DNA of 64,000 bases from Solibacillus silvestris. Its GTDB lineage: Bacteria > Bacillota > Bacilli > Bacillales_A > Planococcaceae. The notes below the pieces were generated by a model. The model was not told the origin of the DNA, ran no database searches, and saw only the letters and a list, made by a program, of their open reading frames with translations. The stretch spans positions 408,001-472,000 of the forward strand of contig CP014609.1 in the NCBI GenBank assembly GCA_001586195.1. Direction: 5' to 3'. This document shows positions 55,816 through 64,000 of the stretch, piece by piece (positions within the stretch are counted from its first letter, which is position 1; each line of letters opens with the position of its first letter). The position numbers and the translations under genes were made by a program.

Positions 55816-56625
55816 ATGAGAATTCAACACAATATTTCAGCTTTAAACACACACCGTAACCTTTCTTTCAATAACACTCAAGCTTCCAAAAACCTTGAGA
55901 AGTTATCTTCAGGTTACAAAGTAAACCGCGCGGGCGATGACGCTGCTGGTTTAGCAATTTCTGAAAAAATGCGTGGCCAAATCCGTGGTCTTGATATGGC
56001 AACAAAAAATGCGCAAGATTCTATTTCTTTAATTCAAACAGCAGAGGGTGCATTAAATGAAACTCACGCTATCTTACAACGTATGCGTGAATTAGCGGTG
56101 CAATCTGCTAACGATACAAATGTTGGTTCAGACCGTACGGCACTTAATAAAGAAGTTACTGCATTAAAATCTGAAATCGATCGTATTGCAAAAAACACAG
56201 AGTTTAATACTCAAAAATTATTAGATGGTAAGTTCACTGGTAAAAAGTTACACATTGGAGCCAATGAGGGACAATCGATCACTTTAAAAATCGGTACTAT
56301 GGATACGGCTGGACTGAAAATTACTGGTTCAATTGATACTCAAACGAAAGCGGATAAAGCGATTAAAAACTTTAATGATGCATTAGAATCAGTTTCTTCC
56401 CAACGTTCTGATTTAGGTGCTGTTCAAAACCGTTTAGAGCACACAATTAATAACTTAGGTGCAACATCTGAAAACTTAACAGCTGCTGAATCACGTATTC
56501 GTGACACAGATATGGCTAAAGAAATGATGAGCTTTACGAAAAATAACATCTTAATGCAAGCTGCACAATCTATGCTTGCACAAGCGAATCAACAGCCACA
56601 AGGTGTATTACAATTATTACAATAA
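55816..56625 (+). CDS. hag: Flagellin
   Basis: 269 residues, a short flagellin with D0/D1 ends and little of a D2/D3 middle. N-terminus MRIQHNISALNTHRNLSFN, with LSSGYKVNRAGDDAAGLAISEKMRGQIRG; C-terminus AESRIRDTDMAKEMMSFTKNNILMQAAQSML-type. It forms the filament. Controlled by SigD and CsrA sites upstream. A Maf-type glycosyltransferase and pse genes follow, so surface Ser/Thr (for example around residues 155-190) are probably glycosylated; that is inference. A palindromic terminator follows. Confidence 0.97.
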   Translation: MRIQHNISALNTHRNLSFNNTQASKNLEKLSSGYKVNRAGDDAAGLAISEKMRGQIRGLDMATKNAQDSISLIQTAEGALNETHAILQRMRELAVQSANDTNVGSDRTALNKEVTALKSEIDRIAKNTEFNTQKLLDGKFTGKKLHIGANEGQSITLKIGTMDTAGLKITGSIDTQTKADKAIKNFNDALESVSSQRSDLGAVQNRLEHTINNLGATSENLTAAESRIRDTDMAKEMMSFTKNNILMQAAQSMLAQANQQPQGVLQLLQ

Positions 56626-56650
56626 TTTTATAAAATATTGCGTTAAACTT

Positions 56651-56686
56651 AAAAGCTTGAACGAAATTTCGTTCAAGCTTTTTTAA
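56651..56686 (+). terminator. Terminator of hag
   Basis: Perfect palindrome with 16-base arms (arm: aaaagcttgaacgaaa) followed by TT; functions in either direction. Confidence 0.92.
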
Positions 56687-56820
56687 TTTAATTCAATAAT
56701 AAATTTTTGATCCGATATAAATATAGACGTATATTCCAGTTAATTTGAAAAAACAGAATAACTTGATAATGCATAATTAAAAGCAACAGCCTAATTTACT
56801 TAAGGTAAGGAGAAAATTTT

Positions 56821-58509
56821 ATGGAAGATTTAGAAATAATCTATTTAAAAACAAAAAATGAAATGCCAAATGCAAAAGTAAACGGCTATTTTTTGCATAG
56901 TAATTATAATCCGGAAGCAGAAGCTGATAAATACATAGAGCATAACTTTAAAGAAGGATATTTAAATATCTTGTTTGGGTATGGGCTGGGGTATATACCT
57001 AATTCTATTGCAAAAAAATATGGGGAAACTGATATTTTAGTTTTTGATCCTATATTTAGTAGTTTAAGTATTGAAAGAAAAGATAAAATTGCCGGTGTAT
57101 TCTTTGATTTTAATGAATTTTGTAAAAGTTGTGAAAATTATATAGCTGATTTTGATCGGAAAGTAAATATTTTAATTTCGCCAAATTATGATAAGATTTT
57201 TGAAAAGAAATATAAAGATTTACTTGACTTTATCCGTCATATCCAAATTGAAGATATTGTAAATGAAAATACAATAAGATATTTTGGAGATTTATGGCAA
57301 GAAAATTACATTATGAATTTACATTATGTTCATAAAGATCAAAGTTTAAAAGAACTTTTCAATAATTATGATTGTCCAGTAATCTTGGCTTCGGGAGGCC
57401 CATCGCTAACCAAACAGTTGCCTTTATTAAAGAAATTTAAAGGTAAATGTCTGATAATAGCTGCTGGATCAACAGTGAACTCTTTATTAGCAGCAGATAT
57501 TATTCCAGACTATGTTGTAACCATGGATGGAGGCGAAAGTAATTATTTACATTTTAAAAATATAGGTAATTATAATTTCAATTTAATATATGGTTTGGGC
57601 AATGCATGGAGAATTCAAAGGGAATTCAAGGGAGAACGTTATAGTTTTTGTTTTTATGGAGAAGATAGTATACAAAAGCATATTAAAGAAGGTTTAGATA
57701 AAGATCTTCCAATGTTATCAAGTGGAGGTACAGTAGCTATAACCGCTTTAGAAATTGCAAGTAAAATCAGTACAGGTCCAATAGCTATAATTGGGCAGGA
57801 TTTGGCATATACGGACAATAAATCACACGCAGAGAACAATAAACATTACAGTGAATTGAATGCTGAATTTTATAAGAATGGGTTGGTTTTTGAGGTAGAA
57901 GGATATTACGGAAAACCTGTAAAAACTAATCATCAATTTAATAGTATGAGAAAAAGCCTGGAAAAATTATATCAGATGTTAAAATACAAACATGAAATTT
58001 ATAATTGCACAGAGGGAGGTGCAAAGATTACTGATATACCGCAACTAGATTTTGAAGAGTTTTGTTTGAAATTCATTTCTAACAAAACTGATATTCTGAA
58101 GCTGCAACCTAATAATGAAGTTACCTACAATTTTGCCAAGTATAAAGAATTTATGAATAAAGAAGTGGATGTTTATTTAAAAATGAAAAAGTTACTAGTC
58201 GAAGCAATTAATTTGTTGAAATTAGAAAATAAAAACTATTTATTTTCTTCAAAAACTTTAAAAAAGTTAGATAACATCGATTTAAAATTAAAGGAATATT
58301 ATCCAAAAGTTATTATGGAAAGAATCATTGATCCGATTACTATGGATGTGATGAGAATGAATGTAGATAATAAAAAAATAGAGATAAAAAAAGATAAATT
58401 TAAACAAATTTATAATCAAAATATGTATCTTTATGAAAGTATCTTAGAAGCAACTGAAATATCTTTAAAATATACTCGAGAAGCATTAAATAAATTCGGA
58501 GGTTATTAA
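56821..58509 (+). CDS. Maf-type motility accessory factor (DUF115), flagellin glycosyltransferase
   Basis: 562 residues, cytoplasmic. The N-terminal domain (about 1-180) precedes the central MAF/DUF115 core (about 185-440). The core carries VILASGGPSLTKQLPLLK, DYVVTMDGGES, SGGTVAITALEIA, and IGQDLAYTDNKSHA, which are marks of the Maf family that transfers pseudaminic or legionaminic acid to flagellin. The C-terminal part is helical. Right after hag and before pse genes, so transfer of a nonulosonic acid to this flagellin is the natural inference. The gene is visibly more AT-rich than the flagellar operon. ATG follows AAGGAGA. Confidence 0.88.
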   Translation: MEDLEIIYLKTKNEMPNAKVNGYFLHSNYNPEAEADKYIEHNFKEGYLNILFGYGLGYIPNSIAKKYGETDILVFDPIFSSLSIERKDKIAGVFFDFNEFCKSCENYIADFDRKVNILISPNYDKIFEKKYKDLLDFIRHIQIEDIVNENTIRYFGDLWQENYIMNLHYVHKDQSLKELFNNYDCPVILASGGPSLTKQLPLLKKFKGKCLIIAAGSTVNSLLAADIIPDYVVTMDGGESNYLHFKNIGNYNFNLIYGLGNAWRIQREFKGERYSFCFYGEDSIQKHIKEGLDKDLPMLSSGGTVAITALEIASKISTGPIAIIGQDLAYTDNKSHAENNKHYSELNAEFYKNGLVFEVEGYYGKPVKTNHQFNSMRKSLEKLYQMLKYKHEIYNCTEGGAKITDIPQLDFEEFCLKFISNKTDILKLQPNNEVTYNFAKYKEFMNKEVDVYLKMKKLLVEAINLLKLENKNYLFSSKTLKKLDNIDLKLKEYYPKVIMERIIDPITMDVMRMNVDNKKIEIKKDKFKQIYNQNMYLYESILEATEISLKYTREALNKFGGY

Positions 58510-58510
58510 A

Positions 58511-58840
58511 ATGGATAAAAAGGAAATTGTAGAAGAATATTTAAATTATTTAAATAAAATACCAAATGGATTGCAAAATATTTCTGATAATTTAAGAGCT
58601 AATAATAAAGAGCTAGCACTTAGCGAGATTTTGAATTTTATAGAGGGTATATCTTGGCTAACTCAAGTAGAACCTGTGGTAAGCGAACAAGGAATTAATC
58701 ATGACTTAAACAAAAAAAAGTTAGACAGTTTTTTAAATCTTATCAACGAGGGTTTAGAAAAACAAGATTTTGTCTTAGTTGCTGATATCTTAGAATACGA
58801 AATGATACCATATTTTGGGGAAGTATTGGCTTCGAACTAA
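58511..58840 (+). CDS. Small helical protein, unrecognised, coupled to the Maf gene
   Basis: 109 residues, one base after the Maf stop with its ribosome site (GGAGG) in the end of that gene. All-helical, acidic, no signal peptide, membrane segment or cysteine. A central hydrophobic helix carries EILNFIEGISWLTQVEP. Tight coupling suggests it helps Maf, as a chaperone or specificity subunit, but no family is recognised. Confidence 0.7.
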   Translation: MDKKEIVEEYLNYLNKIPNGLQNISDNLRANNKELALSEILNFIEGISWLTQVEPVVSEQGINHDLNKKKLDSFLNLINEGLEKQDFVLVADILEYEMIPYFGEVLASN

Positions 58841-59130
58841 TAATAGTACTGAGTAGTTTAGATTTTTATTATTAGCAATCCCTTTGCTTGAAACATGTTA
58901 TTTCTTAGTGAAATAAGGTGTATGTTCTTTTGTCTTAGAGTACTAAACATCTTTTTGAAGCAGTAGCATCTTTATTGAGGTTTTCGATGGGATTAATGAG
59001 CTATTAGTCTGTAATTCATAACCTTATTTACGGGGCATCTAAACTGATTCGCTGTTGTCTACGGTGCACGGGCAACAAGCTGAGATTTGAAGAAAGTTTT
59101 ATAATTTTTATTGGCAATTAATAAAATCCA

Positions 59131-59289
59131 CTAAATTGCTTTTTTAAAACTTTGTAAGTAAACAATTTCATTTGGAATATTAATAGGGTTTTTAAGTGCA
59201 CCTCTTTTTAATTCATGAAATACCCCACTATTAAGAGCCAATTTTAAAGACCAAAACCAACCTTGATTATTAAAGATTTCAATTGGTTT
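59131..59289 (-). pseudogene. Remnant of the 3' end of a gene
   Basis: On the minus strand a 52-residue open stretch with clear protein character (for example NQGWFWSLKLALNSGVFHEL and NEIVYLQSFKKAI before the stop) but preceded by a stop and with no start codon. It reads like the C-terminus of a larger enzyme, perhaps a sugar-active one, but I cannot name it. It suggests a deletion or exchange in this 522-base gap between the Maf partner and pseB; the rest of the gap shows no gene, only a short GC-richer patch near 59035-59085. Confidence 0.45.
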
Positions 59290-59362
59290 TTATATACCTT
59301 TATATTATATTGCAGATATAATAAATAGTAATTAATGTACATAAATGTTAGGAGAAAGCTAG

Positions 59363-61371
<2,009 letters not shown>

Positions 61372-61372
61372 T

Positions 61373-61876
61373 TTGGAAGAAGTGTGTATTAGAAAACAAG
61401 AACCTAGTCAATATATTAATACGATTAATTGGTTAAGTAATAAACAAATCCAAAGAAGCTTTGGCATTACAAAAGAGGTTAAATTAAATGAACATATTGA
61501 ATGGCTTAGTAAACAACCTAATACTGAGTTTTTAAGTATACTAAATAATGGACTTCACGTTGGTAATATTGTGCTAGATTTTAATGAACGTCATGAATCT
61601 GTATTTTTACAAATTTATATCGGAGATTTTAACTGTCGCGGTAAAGGGATTGGCTCACAAGCGATGAAAATAGCGCTGAAATATATTTTTGTAGATAAAC
61701 AAATGCATCGAGTGCACTTAAAAGTTTTTGAGGATAATGTTCCAGCGATAAACTTATATGAAAAGTTAGGATTTATTAAAGAAGGTACTGAAAGAGACTC
61801 TCATAAAATGGATGGGATTTTTCGTAATCAGCTACTTTACTCTATGTTAAGTAGCGAATGGAAGAGGGAATACTAA
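61373..61876 (+). CDS. pseH: PseH-type GNAT N-acetyltransferase
   Basis: 167 residues from TTG 61373, one base after the pseG stop, with GAGGAAG upstream. GNAT fold; the acetyl-CoA loop reads NCRGKGIGSQAMKIAL (about 84-99) and the DNVPAINLYEKLGFIKEG helix is conserved. It would acetylate the 4-amino group of the altrosamine intermediate before PseG. It could also be specific for a modified sugar given the unusual genes that follow. Confidence 0.88.
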   Translation: MEEVCIRKQEPSQYINTINWLSNKQIQRSFGITKEVKLNEHIEWLSKQPNTEFLSILNNGLHVGNIVLDFNERHESVFLQIYIGDFNCRGKGIGSQAMKIALKYIFVDKQMHRVHLKVFEDNVPAINLYEKLGFIKEGTERDSHKMDGIFRNQLLYSMLSSEWKREY

Positions 61877-61877
61877 T

Positions 61878-62561
61878 ATGAAATGTGCCATTATGCAGCC
61901 AACATATTTACCTTGGTTAGGTTTTTTTAAAATGATGAATCAAGTAGATATTTTTGTGATTTTGGATGATGTTCAATTTTCAAAGCGATCTTGGCAACAA
62001 CGCAATAAAATTTCATTGTCTAATCAAGAAAAAATGTTAACAATACCTTGTATTACTAAAGGTTTAAGGCATCAAAGAATTAATGAAGTTCATTTGGATT
62101 TGAGCATGAATTGGAAGTTACAGCACAAAAAAACACTTGAGCAAGCTTATCGTAACTATCCATATTTTTCAGAATTACAAAGTATCCTTGAAATTTATAA
62201 TGAGCCAACAAATAAGCTTTCAGAATTTACGATTGCAATCATAAAGGAAATTGCTAATAAGGCTAATATAACACCGAAATTTATTTTAAGTAGTGAATTA
62301 GATGCTACTGGAGTTAAGTCGGAGTATTTGCTGAATATTTGTAATGAATTGGGTGTAACTGAGTATGTAAGTGCGGCAGGATCTAAAGAATATATTGAAG
62401 AAGAAGGTCTTTTTGCACAGTCTGATATATTTGTTACTTATGAACAAAGTGAATCTTTTATCTATAAGCAATATAACGAAAAACCTACATTACCCTATTT
62501 ATCTTCTATAGATTATATAGCGAATCATGGCTATCTTAGTATGAAGGAGGAAGTATTATAA
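61878..62561 (+). CDS. WbqC-family protein
   Basis: 227 residues. CAIMQPTYLPWLGFFKMM at the start, the DDVQFSKRSWQQRN block (about 32-45) and a late AAGSKEYI are hallmarks of the WbqC family, found in O-antigen and nonulosonic-acid clusters. The chemistry is not well established; a role in amide or amino-sugar modification has been suggested from context. One base after pseH; its stop overlaps the next ATG (TAATG). Confidence 0.88.
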   Translation: MKCAIMQPTYLPWLGFFKMMNQVDIFVILDDVQFSKRSWQQRNKISLSNQEKMLTIPCITKGLRHQRINEVHLDLSMNWKLQHKKTLEQAYRNYPYFSELQSILEIYNEPTNKLSEFTIAIIKEIANKANITPKFILSSELDATGVKSEYLLNICNELGVTEYVSAAGSKEYIEEEGLFAQSDIFVTYEQSESFIYKQYNEKPTLPYLSSIDYIANHGYLSMKEEVL

Positions 62562-63916
62562 TGAAGGTAAGGTACTTAACAGATGCTTGTATTGTAATTG
62601 AATATGAAGGGAAAAAACTATTATGTGATCCTTGGTTGAGTGAAAGCATTTGTTATGGGGGATTATATCACTATCCTCCAATAGATATAGATATACACAA
62701 ATATTTAGATATAGATTGTATTTATATTTCACATATTCATGAAGATCATTTGGATGCAAAAACATTACAGCATTTCTCTAAAGAAATTCCAATTGTTATA
62801 CATAGCTATGAAGAAAAACATGTGTTTAATCGTTTGAAAGGTATGGGTTTTACTAATATATACGAACTTAAACATAAAACAAAATTTGAAATAGCACCTA
62901 AATTTACAATTGAAATATTAGCAGCAGATAATTGCGATCCTGCTATTTGCTTTAAATTTTTTGGATGCCAAGTGTCTCAAATGTATGAGCATTCATTACA
63001 AATTGATTCAATGGCAGTTATTCAAGGGGGGGACTATATTGTAGTTAACACCAATGATTGTCCTTATGAGTTATCTCATACTATGAATCCCTATATATTA
63101 GAACAATATAAAAAAGTCGATTTCCTCATGACAAGTTATAATGCAGCTAGTCCATACCCTCAGTCATTTGAGAACTTTACAGATACTGAAAAAATTGTAG
63201 AGAAAGAAAAGATACGTCAGAAGTGCTTGGATCGTGCAGTTAGCTATTGTAAAGATTTACAGCCGGAGTATGTACTTCCGTTTGCTGCTCAAAGAGTAAT
63301 AGGAGGTAAAAATTATGAGTTGAATAATTTTACAGCGACTACTCCTTTAGAAGATTTGGAAAGTGAATTAAGCTTAAAATTAGAAAAAGCTAAGCAAAAT
63401 ACTAAAGTAATACTTTTAAATTCCAAAAGTTACTTTGATTTGAAAATAAAAACTAGTTCGTCTGAATTTATGCCACCAACAGAAGAAGAAAGAGAAAAGT
63501 ATTTAAAGTATATAATAGGGACTAAGCCGTATTTATTTGAGTTGCCAGAATATAAAATCAACAAAGGTAATCAAGTAAATTTGATAGAAAAATTTAAAGT
63601 AGCTCAAATAAGAATGATGAAAAAAATGGATGAAGTTTATTATGGATTGAAAATAGAAACCATACTTTATATTGATGCTTATCAAGAGTATATATATAAA
63701 ATCCCTTTAAATGGTGAACCAGTTAGTACGGTAAAGCGTTCTAATATGAAGGAACCTTATTTGAAATTAACTTTAGATTATAGTTTGTTAAATATGATAT
63801 TAGATAGAAAAGCTCATTGGAATAATGCTGAATTTGGTAGCTTTATATCTTATTTAAGGAAGCCCAATATATTTGATCGAGCAGTTCATCATGTTATATC
63901 TTATTTACATACTTAG
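62561..63916 (+). CDS. MBL-fold protein resembling amino-sugar hydroxylases
   Basis: 451 residues. The metallo-beta-lactamase domain (about 1-270) has SHIHEDHLD (about 56-64, the HxHxDH metal motif) and later metal-ligand candidates near VNTNDCPYE. The C-terminal part (about 390-450: LKLTLDYSLLNMILDRK, WNNAEFGSFISYLRKP) resembles the tails of CMP-Neu5Ac hydroxylase and UDP-MurNAc hydroxylase, which make N-glycolyl sugars. Those enzymes also carry a Rieske domain that is not present here. An N-acyl hydroxylase or related modification of the flagellar sugar is a reasonable inference; hydrolase activity is the alternative. Confidence 0.75.
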   Translation: MKVRYLTDACIVIEYEGKKLLCDPWLSESICYGGLYHYPPIDIDIHKYLDIDCIYISHIHEDHLDAKTLQHFSKEIPIVIHSYEEKHVFNRLKGMGFTNIYELKHKTKFEIAPKFTIEILAADNCDPAICFKFFGCQVSQMYEHSLQIDSMAVIQGGDYIVVNTNDCPYELSHTMNPYILEQYKKVDFLMTSYNAASPYPQSFENFTDTEKIVEKEKIRQKCLDRAVSYCKDLQPEYVLPFAAQRVIGGKNYELNNFTATTPLEDLESELSLKLEKAKQNTKVILLNSKSYFDLKIKTSSSEFMPPTEEEREKYLKYIIGTKPYLFELPEYKINKGNQVNLIEKFKVAQIRMMKKMDEVYYGLKIETILYIDAYQEYIYKIPLNGEPVSTVKRSNMKEPYLKLTLDYSLLNMILDRKAHWNNAEFGSFISYLRKPNIFDRAVHHVISYLHT

Positions 63917-63928
63917 GAGGAGTTTTGG

Positions 63929-64000
63929 TTGAATTGTAATGGTGAAATTGTCGTTAAGCAAAATGGACACAATATTATCAATTGTAATATTTGTGAATTT
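63929..64000 (+). CDS. Start of a further gene, probably a zinc-finger methyltransferase
   Basis: Begins at TTG 63929, behind AGGAGGAG that overlaps the preceding stop; the window ends after 24 codons. The peptide has NCNICEF, the start of a CxxC-F segment that commonly opens sugar-cluster SAM methyltransferases (C-x2-C-G/E-F-x-H). Too short to be sure. It continues the pse operon. Confidence 0.45.
   Translation, partial: MNCNGEIVVKQNGHNIINCNICEF

Noticed and set aside
59035-59085. Insertion-sequence end near tacggtgcacgggcaacaa
   Set aside because: A partial dyad is present but no transposase, clear terminal repeat pair or target duplication.

Overview
The window is low-GC Firmicutes DNA. 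It most resembles a round-spore-forming, S-layered Planococcaceae/Caryophanaceae bacillus such as Solibacillus or Lysinibacillus. That placement is inferred from gene content and layout: many SLH-domain surface proteins, CsaB, an accessory SecA2/SlaP pair, and a degSU-comF-flgM-flgK-flgL-fliW-csrA-hag block arranged as in Bacillus subtilis. No rRNA, tRNA, CRISPR array or complete transposon was seen.

Left part (1-25 kb): a cell-surface island. It holds the 3' end of one Ig-like surface protein, a large SLH plus SbsA-Ig S-layer-type protein, and a run of SLH-anchored proteins. The SLH proteins carry a CAP domain, NlpC/P60, amidase, glucosaminidase, a phosphodiester glycosidase and an unrecognised helical enzyme-like domain. 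A 1346-residue secreted helical-repeat protein without SLH sits among them. An O-antigen-ligase-like polymerase lies between the last SLH genes.

Middle (26-43 kb): csaB (pyruvylation of the wall polysaccharide that SLH domains bind), a glycosyltransferase and a MurJ-like flippase form one operon. Then come a TetR regulator, an S41 protease, a BrnQ transporter, two NlpC/P60 hydrolases, slaP-secA2 (accessory export of S-layer proteins), tagO and an LCP ligase. These genes together make, anchor, export and remodel the envelope.

Right part (43-64 kb): yvyE, degS-degU, a lipoprotein, degV, comFA-comFC (no comFB), yvyF, flgM, flgN, flgK, flgL, yviE, fliW, csrA and hag. The hag leader carries a SigD-type promoter and two CsrA-type hairpins. 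After hag, where B. subtilis has flaG/fliD, the window has a flagellin-glycosylation island: a Maf-type transferase, a small partner, pseB, pseG, pseH, a WbqC protein, an MBL-fold hydroxylase-like protein and the start of a further gene. pseC, pseF and pseI are not in view.

The most unusual structure is a set of nine intergenic arrays in which a short hexamer (GTAGAA, TTAGAA or TTCGCC flavour, depending on strand) recurs every 21 bp, about two helical turns, with otherwise variable spacers. The flavours mix in phase within single arrays, so they look like variants of one ladder-like element. I know of no described element that matches it.
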